This document shows, piece by piece, positions 22,443-33,851 of a DNA stretch of 64,000 bases; the first letter of the stretch is position 1, and every line of letters begins with the position of its first letter. The stretch lies in NCBI GenBank assembly GCA_001599755.1, contig BCHX01000002.1, forward strand, positions 4,942,330-5,006,329, read 5' to 3'. The stretch comes from Gliomastix tumulicola (Eukaryota > Ascomycota > Sordariomycetes > Hypocreales > Bionectriaceae). The notes beneath the pieces are model-generated. The model ran no database searches and was not told the origin of the DNA. It saw nothing but the letters and a program-made list of their open reading frames with translations. Position numbers and translations under genes: made by a program.

Positions 22443-24439
22443 TCACACCACATACCTATAGAGAGGAGACTTGTCGCCCAGCTCCAAAAGCTCCTGCGAG
22501 CTATACTTCTGCCTCACCTGCCCCTCATCCAGCCCATCCCTCCTCTTATTCTCCCTCCGCCACGAGAACTTCAACACCAACACGGCGCCAATCGCCGCCG
22601 TGCAGATTCCAAGCGAGAAGCCATATCCAAGCCTGTACTGCGGCTTCTGCTCCTCGATGAAGATGTTGCTGCCGATCGCACCGCCCAGGTTTCCCATGGA
22701 GATGAGCAGGGCCATGCCGACGGCGCGCTTCCACGTCGGGGCGAGGTTGTTCCCGGACCACGCGAGGAGGCCGACGAGGGGCGGGTACACGCCCGCGGGG
22801 ATGCAGAAGAGGAAGGCGTAAGTGAGGCCGGGCAGCGCCGGGTGCGGGATGGCGAGCAGGGCGACGAAGCCGCAGAGGGCGATGGAGAAGGGGGTGATGA
22901 TGGACAGCCAGCGAGAGCGAGAGCGGTCGGCAAACCAAGCAAAGAAGAGGGTACTAAGGACTCCGACGACATAAATAGGGACGGCTGCCGGAAGTTAGTT
23001 CACATTTTCTCTCTTATCGTAACAATGTGGCTTACTCAGAAGTTGGGCGTTTCCGGCACTGTATCCCAGACCCAGGATAATGCTCGGAGCACTAAATGTG
23101 AACGAGTACAGGCAAACCCTGGAAAGCGTCAGTGAATAGCTAGAGCCTGCAGTCAAGTTAAAGAGCAGCTTACGAGTTCCCCCAGTATGCAATGGTCCCC
23201 ACGTAGAGTCGCCACTCTGACACCGCAGCTCGGAGATACTTCCACTCAAACTTCTCATTCGTCTGCACCGTGCCCGCTGACGTCCCGGAATCCTGCTCCA
23301 GCCTCTGTCGGATGATGTCCTTCTCCTCCTGCACGAGAAAACTTGCCGTCTCAGGACTATCTGGCAGGGTCCACGGGAGCGTCACGGCGATGAGGACGGT
23401 GAGAATGCCTTCCAGGATGAAGATCCATCGCCAGCCCTCGAGGCCGCCGACACCGTCCATTTTGGCAATTGCGAAGGCTAGGAGGCCCGAGAAGGCGCCG
23501 GCGAGGGACGCGGCCGAGTAGAAGACCGCAATACGCGTTTGAATCTCGAAGCGGCAGTACCTGTTGATAAGTTAGATGAGATTGTGATGAAGGGTTTGGG
23601 GAGGACGAACCAGGTTGTGAGGAGATAGTTGGCGGCAGGGAAGAAGCCGGCTTCCGTCAGACCCAGACTGTTCAGACGCATTTAGTAGCTATTTCATGTG
23701 GCTTCGATATTAATCTGGAAAGAAAAGGGACATACAGAAACCGAGTCACGACGAGTTGATGGTAGTTCTTGACAAGGCCTTGGAAGGTCATAACCTGAAA
23801 ATTCAACGTTAATCGGGTTTTTTTTTTTTCATAGTTTCCGCAGAAAATAGGGTTTACTCCTCGAAATGCCAAAGCCAGAAACAGATTGGGTGTATACTCA
23901 CCAGGCCCCAAGACACCATCATGATGCAGATCCAGTACGACGGCCGAAGAAGCTTGAGGACAATGTTGCTAGGCACTTCGAAGATGGCATATGGGAAGAA
24001 GAAGACCGTCAATGCAATATTGTACTGCGAGCTGCTGAGGCCTGGTTTGGTCGAATCAAATCAGCCCAGCTCTCAACCTGCAGTAACGAACTATCGGACA
24101 CTTACTCAAATCTGCGTTCATGCCAGCAACCTTGGCATTACCAATATTGCCTCGATCGAGGAAACCAACGACATAAAGGAGAGTCAGCATGGGGATGAGT
24201 CGATAGTCGATCTTGCGGAGGATTCGGCGAGTCTCGGGGTCTTGGTAGTTGGGTTGCTAGATGAGATGGTCAGCGGAATCTGTACTTGAACGTAGAAATA
24301 CATCATCCAGCGCGGAACGACATCATGCCAACGCTGTCTAGGAGCAAAGACTCACATTATTGCCACCAAGGCCCGATTGTTGCGCCAGCGTGTCGACATG
24401 ATCATGCGACGGCTTTCTTTCCTCGGCAATGTCGCCCAT
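22443..24439 (-). CDS. MFS transporter, allantoate permease (Dal5/ACS) family
   Basis: Eight exons (24439-24356, 24256-24106, 24041-23902, 23794-23736, 23667-23611, 23560-23174, 23118-23036, 22984-22443) give 500 aa with every phase consistent. Landmarks of the anion:cation symporter/Dal5 group are clear: LRKIDYRLIPMLTLLY, FLDRGNIGNAKVAGM, the GLTEAGFFPAANYLL segment, GLEGWRWIFILEG and the late WSGNNLAPTWKRA plus GNLGGAIGSNIF. About 12 transmembrane helices are expected in the plasma membrane. Family members carry small organic anions such as allantoate, nicotinate, pantothenate and other carboxylates. It is head to head with the isopropylmalate dehydrogenase gene, so a small carboxylate cargo is possible. 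Intron-dense genes are usual for this family. Confidence 0.93.
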
Positions 24440-25068
24440 GGTGAGTGATACAATTCCGCCGTTTCAAATGATACAAGATGATCAGGATCTGCAAGAGGAG
24501 TGAGATCTCTGCAGGATGGAGAACTTTAAAGTCTGGCGAGGCCGACCTGATATTTGCGGGAACCGAAAGGCCAAAGAAGAGGGCTACAAGGACTCTGACT
24601 CGTACCTGGAGGGACCTCAGCTCATGCCCCTACCCCATGGGGCCCCGGGCTTCTCTATTCTTGGCTGAGAAAGCTGCCTTGGACCTGCTCTGGAACACAC
24701 TTCCGGACCCCGCCTCGTTAGCTTCAAGGATGACCGGAGACATCGTGGGGTTGGCTGCAAGTATGCGCCGGAGAGTCTGGTGGAGTGTGTACCACCTGCA
24801 ACTCCGATGCCTGAGATGACTCGTCGACCCCGCTGGATAGTCCGATGAAGCCAGTCTCGCGACGCGGACATAATGATGAAGAAGGTGAGGTCGGAGACAT
24901 GATCAGACTTCATGGATAGTTAAATGGTTGGGACGAAAGGCAGGCAAAGGCCAATACCAAGCAAGACATACACAATCGAGGCAGAGCCCAGGATTTCCCA
25001 AGACACAGTCACCAACGTCCGGCTTTCTCATCTGTATCATCACGGCTTCAACGTCAACCTCCTCAAAC
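24440..25068. promoter_or_regulatory. Shared divergent upstream region of Dal5-like transporter and isopropylmalate dehydrogenase
   Basis: 629 bp lie between two divergent start codons. No TATA box or named operator was recognised. Confidence 0.4.
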
Positions 25069-26184
25069 ATGTCCAAGCCTGAGTACTCCATCCTCGTCCT
25101 CGGCGGCGACGGCATCGGCCCCGAAGTCACGGCCGAAGCCACCGCCGTCCTCGACCTCCTCTCCTCCCACCCCAACGCCCGCGCCTCGTTCAAGCACGTG
25201 CCCCGTCTCTTCGGCGGCTGCTCCATCGACGAGCACGGCGTCTCCGTCACGGACGAGACCCTCCAGCAGGGCGTGAGCTGCGACGCCATCCTCATGGGTG
25301 CCGTTGGCGGCCCCAAATGGGACGGCATGCGCCGCGGCTTCGAGGGTCCCGAGGGTGCTACGCTCCGTCTTCGCGAGGTCACAGATGTCTATGCCAATAT
25401 CCGGCCCACGGAGCACTTCGCCGCCGGCCGATCGCCGCTGAGGGAGGACCTTGTCAAGGGGACCAAGTACATAGTCCTCCGCGAGAACTGCGGCGGTGCG
25501 TTCTACGGACCCAAGGTCGAGGAGCCGGACTACGCCTCCGATCTGTGGAGTTACAAGCGCAGCGAGATCGAGCGCATCGCACGCATGGCGGCGTCGCTTG
25601 CCTCCTCACCCGCCGTGCCGGTGAAGAAGGTCATCAGCTGCGACAAGGCCAACGTGCTTGCCTCTTCCCGTCTCTGGCGGCGCGTCGTCGAGGAGACCAT
25701 CACAAAGGAGTTCCCCGACGTGGAACTCGTGCATCAGCTCGCGGACAGCGCTACGACACTCATGATGACGAAGCCGTCCATGTTCAACGGTGTCATCCTC
25801 GCGGACAACACGTTCGGCGACATCCTGTCCGACCTGGCCGCTGTCATCCCAGGCACGCTGGGCGTGCTGCCCTCAGGCTGTCTTGCCGATCTGCCCGCGG
25901 CGGAGTGGACGCAGGGGATGAAGCCCGTCAAGGGGTTTTATGAGCCTGTGCATGGCTCGGCGCCGGACATTGCCGGGCAGGGCATCGCGAATCCCATTGG
26001 AGCTATTCTTAGCGCAGCACTGATGCTGCGGTACAGTTTTGGTCTTTTCAAGGAGGCGCAGGCCATCGAAGATGCTGTTAATGCCACTCTAGATAGTGGA
26101 CTGCGAACAAAGGATATGGGAGGCTCTGCACCTACACACGAATTCGGCAGTGCTGTTAGGGAGCAGCTTCAAAAGCTCTTGTAG
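25069..26184 (+). CDS. 3-Isopropylmalate dehydrogenase
   Basis: This intronless 371-aa enzyme would oxidise and decarboxylate 3-isopropylmalate to 2-oxoisocaproate with NAD+ in leucine synthesis. It shows the beta-decarboxylating dehydrogenase signature: GGDGIGPEV at the start, MGAVGGPKWD, the LRENCGGAFYGPKVEE segment typical of filamentous-fungal forms, the Lys of SCDKANVLASSRLWR, and the signature NTFGDILSDLAAVIPGTLG with its metal-binding Asp residues. YEPVHGSAPDIAGQGIANP closes the site. The ATG at 25069 gives the standard N-terminus (MSKPEYSILVLGGDG); the longer frame upstream has no homologous character. Whether this is the housekeeping LEU2-type gene or a duplicate assigned to a side pathway cannot be decided here; its neighbours are all catabolic or transport genes, and GAFYG in place of the commoner GAYFG hints at divergence. 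Confidence 0.93.
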   Translation: MSKPEYSILVLGGDGIGPEVTAEATAVLDLLSSHPNARASFKHVPRLFGGCSIDEHGVSVTDETLQQGVSCDAILMGAVGGPKWDGMRRGFEGPEGATLRLREVTDVYANIRPTEHFAAGRSPLREDLVKGTKYIVLRENCGGAFYGPKVEEPDYASDLWSYKRSEIERIARMAASLASSPAVPVKKVISCDKANVLASSRLWRRVVEETITKEFPDVELVHQLADSATTLMMTKPSMFNGVILADNTFGDILSDLAAVIPGTLGVLPSGCLADLPAAEWTQGMKPVKGFYEPVHGSAPDIAGQGIANPIGAILSAALMLRYSFGLFKEAQAIEDAVNATLDSGLRTKDMGGSAPTHEFGSAVREQLQKLL

Positions 26185-26409
26185 ATAGATCAACCTCATT
26201 CTTTTCGTACAAGAAATAACGTCGGCAACCCTCTGATGCTTGTCCATAATGAAGATCACTGCCAGTTTCAACTATCCTAATTATAGACAAGTTTGTCCTC
26301 GCAACCGTAAGTGAAAGTGAAATCGTTGTTATCTCGCCTCGAGGCTGCTATCATGCAACCCGGATCTGGAACGGCTTCCACAGCTCCAGCCCAAACGCAC
26401 CGTGTCAAC

Positions 26410-28735
26410 TTATTGCAGTTTCATTCCGCTCAGTGGTAGTTCTTGGCCGCAGCATGCGCCTCCTTGAGTTAGCTTCGAACCAGAATCATGGCTCGACGGC
26501 ACGTCAATAGCTGGGTTCCCGGTGAAGAAGTCCGACGGCGTGATGTGAACCTCGAGTATCTCGACCGGCCTACAGATATCATCAGTACAGATACAGATTT
26601 GGGGGCCGACTTAGGGGAGACTCTTACATGACGGGCCAGTCCTCGACACGGGGGTTGTGTGTCAGTCCAAAGACCGTCCACAAAACGAGATCCTCGTCTA
26701 GGACGTTATCACCCCGAGACGCGGCATCAGCCACTCCCCCGATCTCACGTCGACTCTGCAGCGTGTAGCGGCCACCAGCATACAGCTCATCGTCTTTGTA
26801 CTTAGTGACCCAGAGGTGGTGCTGCGCAAACAAGGCCCGGTCCGCCTGGATGCTACCCGGCTCTGCAAGGAGAAGCTGCGTGGGCGGCACGGTAACCTTG
26901 TACCCGACCGGCTTCCCACTAACGGGATTCTTCTTGGACCGGTTCTGGACCTTGAACACCCGGTTGCTGAAAGGGTCGACATCGATCCCCGAAGACGTGG
27001 CGATAGGCGTCTGATGAACGTGATACAAGTTACCCATCGGGTTGGTAGCAGGATCCCGACGCACGGGCAGACTCTCCTCCTGCACAAGCGTGTTCTTGCT
27101 GCCGTCGACTGACGGGTCGATGCGCACGCAGAAGATGTGCTGATGGTTCTGGGCAAGGGCACCCGGGCTGACGATGTTGCCCCAGGGCGCCGTCTTGCCC
27201 TCATCGATATTGACGACGGACACGATACCCGTGGCGCGAGCCTCGACAGAGATTCCAGCGGCTTGATCGAACTTGAAGGCAAAGATGTACTCGTAGTTGG
27301 CGAGAGTGATGATGAACTGGAACACAAGCACACGCTTGCGCGTCACGACGGCGCGGCCAGTCCGCCAGTTGGTGTGTTTCCAGTTGATGCCCTCGTCCTG
27401 CTCATGAAGGCAGATGACTTTGTTGGACACTTCGGCTGTGCCGTCAGGCTTGGTCAGCAAGCCATCGAAGTACTATCATCCACGAGTTAGCCGCCCTGGC
27501 GTCTGAGGTCTGAATGTGGTGGGCAGAGTTGACATACCTTGATGACGCCTAGGCAGTCGCAGCCGAGAGTGAGGTTGTTGACCGCATGGCCGAGACCCCC
27601 ATCGCCAAAGTCAAAGGCTTGCTTTCGATGGAATGGCGGTCGAGGATCGGCGTACGGAACTGTCTGTCATATATGATGGATGCTCAGCAGGGTATTCCAA
27701 AACGACTAAAGTCTGTATAAATCGAAAGGAAGCTCATACCATGTCACTGATACTTAGGCGGTAAAAGACCTCCCGCCCATCGTAGCGGATATCGTGCAGC
27801 ACCGCGCCCTCACGCGGGTTGAACGTGACTCGCATCGACCACTTCTGCCACCTCACCAGATTGTCGTCAGAAACGGCGAAGCTGGGCCCTTCAGACTGCA
27901 CCACGGTCAGGGGTTTGAGGTCCCCGCGGACACCCTGGGGCAGCAGCTCCGGGACATATTCGGCGTCTTGACAGTGATCCAGAACAGCCACCTTGTGCGA
28001 GCGGCCAGTGAGAGGATCGCCGCCGCCGCCGGTCGCAGGCTGCTCAATGCGGATGATCTCGTTCTTTCGCGCATCCATGATGGGGATCAGGGGGAGTGGG
28101 TAGGCGTAGAAGTTGGAGTCCGGGTTGCCGCTGCGCGTGTCTCTGCCGAAGCAGAGGGCTTGGAAGAAGCGCGTCTGGCCATCTTCGGGATCTGAACCTC
28201 CATAAGGCCATGGCTCAACGACGAGCTCGAAGCCTTCAGGTAGGTTGATATCCTTGAGCTTCTCCTGAAAGAGGGGGGAGCTCTTCACGCATTGGACAAG
28301 CCGGTCGAACTCGAAGCTAGCACATCAACAGATCAGAATAGATTCCACGGTACAGGTCCGGGGCCTATGCCTCAAGCATCACCAGACGTACACTGTCAAA
28401 CTTGCGTGGTGATCGGTGCTCACGACTTCATGGTTGATTATCTCGCCCGTTTCAATGTTGACCGCCGATTCGTGGTACTCGGGAACCCTTGACGCGCCAA
28501 TGACGTCGTACTTGACCTGGGCCAGGCGAGGCGGCCGGAGCGTATCGGCAGTGATCTTACCAGCGTGCTCGAGTGCGAGAAAAGGCAGCACCTCTGCCTT
28601 CGGTGGCTCGAAGAGATAGATCAGCCGGAAGTCAAGGACACAGTCGTTGTGCGCGCCGACGACGACGTCACGCGCCCTACCAATCTCGGCGGCGGTGAGG
28701 TCCGAGAGGGGGTGTCGAACAGCGGTGGAAGACAT
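26410..28735 (-). CDS. Copper (primary) amine oxidase
   Basis: Exons 28735-28392, 28316-27740, 27663-27538, 27472-26628 and 26569-26410 give 683 aa, the normal size. The enzyme oxidises primary amines to aldehydes, releasing ammonia and hydrogen peroxide. The topaquinone precursor Tyr409 lies in TLANYEYIF (consensus NY[DE]Y). Copper ligands are visible as HxH in QNHQHIFCV and the late His in GLTHNPRVEDWP. The catalytic Asp region reads FDFGDGGLG. N2/N3-type arm domains precede (HPLSDLTAAEIGRAR opening). No signal peptide is seen, and the last residues (KLQ) are a non-canonical variant of a C-terminal peroxisomal SKL-type signal, so peroxisomal location is only possible. It is head to head with an aldehyde dehydrogenase, its logical next step. 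A GATAAG motif (minus strand, ~28883-28890) upstream could bind an AreA-type nitrogen regulator. Confidence 0.95.
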
Positions 28736-30595
28736 GCTGGTGGTGATGCTTGCCCTTGTTCGGGAGCCGACACTGATATAAGTCGGAAGTGTAGGCGGTA
28801 GGAGAGGTCAGCTTATACCTAGGAATCTCACACGTGTGTACGTTTGTATCGTTCATCCCGCGATCCTCATTAAATATGATCTTCTTATCTCCAGGAGCAG
28901 CATTCTGATGTAATTAATAATAAGGTTGGTTTAGAACAGCGACCTCGTATTAGTTGCAATGTTGTGGCCGTATCAGCGGAAATGTCGGAACGAGTTTCCG
29001 AGAGTATCTTGGGCAGTGACACATCAAATCCACGCGTAGAAACGCCAGCACGGCCCACACAGATGATATCCCAAATCGCGGTGCCAGACATCATGTCTTC
29101 TTGTGAATGTGGCGGCCCTCGCAGCCCGTTCGAGTGCGATGTCCAATTACCCAGATTCAGGATGACGTTCGGTCCTCGAACAGAGAAGACGTACGTGAAT
29201 GTTCTTACAATGTAGGAATTAAATCATTCATTAAATTGAAATACTGCATCGATGTCTCAGATGTGCAGTAGGTATATTAGTTAGGAGTTGAAATAACAGT
29301 TCATTGCACAGTAAAAGCAGTGACAAGAGGTGGGATGGAACTCGTTCCGATTCCGAGTGACAACGGAATTTCAAGATTCCGATTCCGGGTCCTGGGTCTC
29401 ATGATTGCTCATAACTGTACGGCGCCTCGACCCTTCCTGACTAGTTCAGACGATATATACGCCGTTGCGGTCTACTGAGAACACTTCCAGTCTCCAAAAT
29501 GACCCTGAAATCCAATTGTAATCTTTCTGACGTAGTCTTATTCGGTCGGATACTGGGTGCTTGAACGGGGGAGGAATGGCAGGTGGGCGGAGGGGCGCTG
29601 TATAATAGACAGTTAGTATTCGACTTTCACGAACAGCGAAATTGAGGAGACAGCGGTCTTAATTGACTTTGTACGATCATGCTGTACTGGTGAATAAGAC
29701 TCTGTCTGGAAATGTGAGTCTTTGTAGACAGAACTGACGTTTGGTAGGTGTTCTAATCCCGAATGTTGAACCAATCACCCACGAACAGCGTGCGTCTGTG
29801 CCCAGCGGGGCGTGGCTCCAAGCTACGCGACGCTAAAGGCCCCTAACTCCCTCTGTCTCACGCTCACGGCTGGGCATCTGAGCGCTGTAGTTTTGGTTTT
29901 GGGGTCACCCACAGGCCTTGTGTCAATAGAGCCACTGTACTTTCTCTCTTTCCTTTCAAGTCTGACACCACAACAAATTGCATTTACTTCTTCCTATCCA
30001 TCCTAGTCTACGTTAATCCTATGGATCAATATTCTGCAATACGTTGATACTGACTGGCCTGGCATCCCACGACATACAAAGAGCATCAGAGATGTTCAGC
30101 TTCGAGATTCTCGCTCGCTATTACACACTTATCACCAAGTCCCGCCCCGAGTTCGCCGTGGCTCATGCAACATACCCCACGGACGACTTTTCTCCTCCCC
30201 ATGGGAAACCCCGGATCCGTTTACAAACCCTCTCTGCTCCGGGGATGCTCATTCCGGCGGGGAAGATCAGCTGAGGCCAACAATATCAGGGGATACTGAG
30301 TCTACCAGCATGGCCGTCTTGTCGGACGTCGTTGCGGGGTAACTTTGCCATGCCTCGGAGAAGACGGCGGGGTTGCTGACTAGCACATGCACGAGATTGA
30401 CGAGGTGATGTAACGGCAATCGTCAGGGCGTTGGAGACCCCAACGTTGGAATTTGCAGTTCGACGGTTGCAAATACAAAATCGAAACAAGAGAACGCAGC
30501 TCACAAAGGGCATCATTTCGGCATCGCAGAGCAACTCGCCAATCTATTGTCCCATCGAACTTCGGCATTTGTCCAAGCATCTTGAATCCGCCAAC
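28736..30595. promoter_or_regulatory. Divergent region between amine oxidase and aldehyde dehydrogenase, 1.86 kb
   Basis: This separates two start codons that point apart. Near the oxidase there is one GATAAG motif at about 28883-28890 (minus strand). The middle is AT-richer than the flanking exons, and the 11-mer TTCCGATTCCG occurs twice (29345-29355 and 29377-29387). Open frames within show no coding bias. The size suggests complex control or decayed insertion sequence; I cannot tell which. Confidence 0.45.
29345..29387. repeat. Direct repeat of an 11-mer
   Basis: TTCCGATTCCG occurs at 29345 and again at 29377, with CGGAAT, the inverse of its core, between them. It could be a regulator site pair or a transposon relic. 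Confidence 0.4.
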
Positions 30596-32447
30596 ATGAC
30601 CGGAGGGAAAGCCCCGAGCATTGTGCGTCTTTTCACTCCAACCTCTCCATCAGAGTCTCACTGCTGACATTCAACGATCAGCTGGAGCTCCAGCACCCAG
30701 AGATCTACCATGACCAGGCTTACGTGAACGGCGAGTGGACGGAAGCAGCGTCAGGCAAGAGGTTCGAAATCATTGGTACGCCTTCCCCCCTCTCCTCCAA
30801 GTTCCTCCCCTACCGTCCCCTGACTATCGCCTGCAGACCCCGGCACCGGCAAGCCATGGGCAACATGCGCCGACATGTCTTCCGAGGACGTCGAAAATGC
30901 CGTCCAAACCGCCCACGAAGCGTTCCTCAAATACCGAACGGTCAACCCTCGCCAGCGCGCCGACAAGCTCAGCAAGTGGGACGCCCTCATCCGACAGCAT
31001 AAGGACGACCTCGCCAGAATCGTCGTATACGAGACCGGCAAGCCCTTTGCCGAGGCGCAGGGGGAGATCGAGTACGCCGCCTCCTTCACGAGGTGGTTCG
31101 CCGCCGAGGCGGAGAGGATACAGGGGACGACGTTTACGCCGTCGATCCCGGGGCGTCGAGTCGTTACGATTAAGCAGCCGATCGGGGTGACGGCTACTCT
31201 GGTTCCTTGGAACTTTCCCGTCGCGTAAGTGCCGAACAGTAACACCAATTGAGATACTAGAACATACGCTAAAGGGGGGTTCATGTAGGATGATTCTTCG
31301 CAAGGCGGCGACTGCGCTGGCTGCGGGCTGCACCATGATCGTCAAGCCATCTCCAGAGACGCCTCTCTCGGCACTAACGCTGGCACATCTGGCCGAGGAG
31401 GCTGGCTTTGAGAAGGGCATCTTGAGCGTGATGCCAACGACGCTGGCCAACACGCCCGGCCTCAGCGAGGCTCTATGCAAGCACCCTCTCGTCAAGAAGG
31501 TCTCCTTTACCGGTTCGGTACGTCAACCCTCCTCATGTATAACTCAATGCAGGCCCTACTAATGGGATTCGAAGACTCGAGTCGGAAAGCTCCTCGCCGC
31601 CCACTGCGCCCCTGGTCTCAAGAAGCTGACCCTCGAGCTCGGCGGCAACTGCCCCTTTCTCATTTTCGACGATGCGAACCTCGAGCAGGCCGCTGATGGT
31701 AGGATTCTCGAGTTCCTTTTGGATCCTTCACATAGCTGACAGCCTTCCCTCAGCCCTAATGCCTCTCAAGTTCCGACATGCTGGCCAGGCCTGCATCACC
31801 GCCAACCGCGTCTACGTCCAGAATGGAGTCTACCAGAAGTTCTCAATCCTCATCTCCGAGCGCGTCAACCAGCTTCGCGTCGGTCACGGCGCAGACAAAT
31901 CCACCACCATGGGTCCCCTCACCGTTCCCGCCGGAGTTGAGAAAGTGGCCAGTCAGATCCAGGAAGCCACGTCTCAGGGAGCCCAGGTCCTGGCTGGAGG
32001 CAAGAAGATTGACAAGGACGGGGGCTACTTCTTCGAGCCGACGGTGGTTGGCAATGTTACTTCCAACATGAAGATGGCCCAGGAGGAGACATTCGGGCCT
32101 CTCTTGGCCCTGCTGCCTTTTGAGACGGAGGAGGAAGCAGTTCGGGAGGCGAATAATACCAGCATGGGCCTGGCGTCGTATTTCTTCACCAAGAATGTTG
32201 ACAGGACTTGGCGACTGTTGGAGAACCTGGAGGCGGGTATGATTGGAATGAACTCCGGTGAGTCGCCTTCAACCATCTTCACTGGATCTAGTACTGACAT
32301 TCACCCGCAGGAAACGCATCTGCAGCTGAGTCCCCGTTTGGAGGTATCAAGGACTCGGGTTTTGGAAAGGAGTCCGGCAAGGACGTTGCCATTAACGAGT
32401 ACCTCATCACGAAGACAGGGACCTTGACAGTGGAGGGCCAGTACTGA
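30596..32447 (+). CDS. Aldehyde dehydrogenase, succinate-semialdehyde dehydrogenase type
   Basis: Seven exons (30596-30622, 30682-30775, 30837-31224, 31289-31517, 31575-31698, 31754-32257, 32311-32447) give 500 aa. It oxidises an aldehyde to an acid with NAD(P)+. Catalytic and cofactor motifs are intact: VPWNFPVA with the oxyanion Asn, KPSPETPLSAL, SFTGS, general-base Glu in LTLELGGN, nucleophile Cys in HAGQACITANR, and EETFGPLLALLPF. The ending ESPFGGIKDSGFGKESGKD with IKTG-like tail (ITKTGTLTV) places it with succinate-semialdehyde dehydrogenases (GabD/Uga2). The first exon codes for 9 residues only (MTGGKAPSI). No mitochondrial presequence is evident. It stands head to head with the copper amine oxidase, which would produce aldehydes such as 4-aminobutanal; GABA-type semialdehydes are equally possible. 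Confidence 0.94.
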
Positions 32448-32987
32448 GAATCTGAACATCCAACAACGTCCCTCCGTTCGCGCCCTGTTTGCTCGCGCCC
32501 AACGTACATGCCGTTCGGAGATATCACTCAACACCAATACGCATGCAAAGTCCATATCACAGCCCACCCACTCTCCCAATTTAAGACATTGTCTCACAAG
32601 CCAGTGATACATCGTTTGAGACCAGAAGTCGACGAATAGGATGCCACTCGTTTGGCGCTTGATCCACCATGATCTTGAGGTTACACTGCCTTACCGCCAC
32701 CATTTGAATAACTGTAATGATTGGGTAGAGCTAGGAATTATTGCTCTTATTTCTGACGCGACCTTCATATTCAGGGCTTGGCAGTTTGGGGGCCAAATTG
32801 GCCTCTCCCCCTCCCTCCTCCGTCCTGCACATTTCCCATGTTTCTCTTCCCTGACCTTCTCCTCCATTTCCAGGGTGACTCGAATCATGAGCGATTCCTA
32901 TTGAACTGTCATCCTCGTATCCACTAGATGTTGTTACTGGGTCTGTAGGACAACCCCCAAGCTCCTCAGACCGCCAACAAGCACGCC
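32448..32987. other. Intergenic, 540 bp
   Basis: This holds the 3' flank of the aldehyde dehydrogenase and the upstream region of the next gene. No element recognised. Confidence 0.4.
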
Positions 32988-33851
32988 ATGCTTTCAGAGC
33001 TCATCCACTGGGTGAAGAGGCAGACACCACCGGAGGTCTGCTTTGATTTTTGCAGTAGGAACCTCCATTTGTACACCCTGCACTCACGTCGCTTCACTAA
33101 CAAACGAATGACTTAAGATAACGCCATTCGCCACGCCCGGGGCATCGGGAAGACGGATGAGCTTTGTGAGACAAACTCTCCATTCATATTGTCCTACGGC
33201 GATTGCGTCAGCTGCATTGGGGCAAATGCCAATTCAACACAAGATTACATACCAGAGGCTCTCGGCGAGTACATCGAATGGTGCTCGGGCGGGGATAAGA
33301 CGTTCATCTCCGTCACACTGACGCACTACATCGAAGGAAATCCACGGACTGATGTGTTCCTCATCGAGGCGCCAGGCGTGTCAACGACATTCTCTACGAC
33401 AACATCAACTGAGTCATCAACCACCACTACGGAGGCATCATCGTCGACAGGATCATCCACTCCGCCTCCCGAGGACAAAAGCTCCAGTTCCAACGCGTGG
33501 ATTGCAGGGCCGGTAGTCGGGTCGATTTTCGTGCTTGGTCTTCTTCTTGGAGCGGCATACGTGTTCCTACAACGCAGGAGAAAGAAAGCGACAGCTCCGG
33601 TCAGTGAACCGTTCGACGAGTCCTACGGCAAGGCACAGCTGCACTCCGACGACATCCCCAAGCCAGTCTACCCGACCCCCGAGCTCCACCCAGACAGCAT
33701 TCACGAGATGGAGGGATCGCGCCCAGAATTTCGAGAGGCCGAGAAGCCAGCGAACGAGACGCCCACAAGGGAATGGCCAGCCAATGAGACCGCTACCCAG
33801 ACATCTGGGTATGACGAAGTTAAAGGGTATCAGCAGACAGCTTCAACTTGA
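32988..33851 (+). CDS. Single-span membrane protein with Cys-rich ectodomain and Ser/Thr stalk
   Basis: Two exons (32988-33054, 33118-33851) give 266 aa. The N-terminal part has six regularly spaced Cys (CFDFCNN, DELC, SYGDCVSC, EWC), then a Ser/Thr-rich stalk (~120-150) and one strong transmembrane segment (AGPVVGSIFVLGLLLGAAYV) followed by basic RRRKK, so the C-terminal 90 residues should be cytosolic. The layout resembles a widespread fungal family of unnamed surface proteins opening with C..(S/F)CNNA..(A/G)...GK..ELC. The first exon here does not look like a signal peptide; a further upstream exon may be missing, or the start is wrong. Function unknown; a cell-surface sensor or adhesin-like role would be a guess. 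Confidence 0.7.

Noticed and set aside
22386..23135. 249-codon plus-strand frame over the Dal5-like transporter
   Set aside because: It covers a spliced gene with clear transporter motifs on the other strand.
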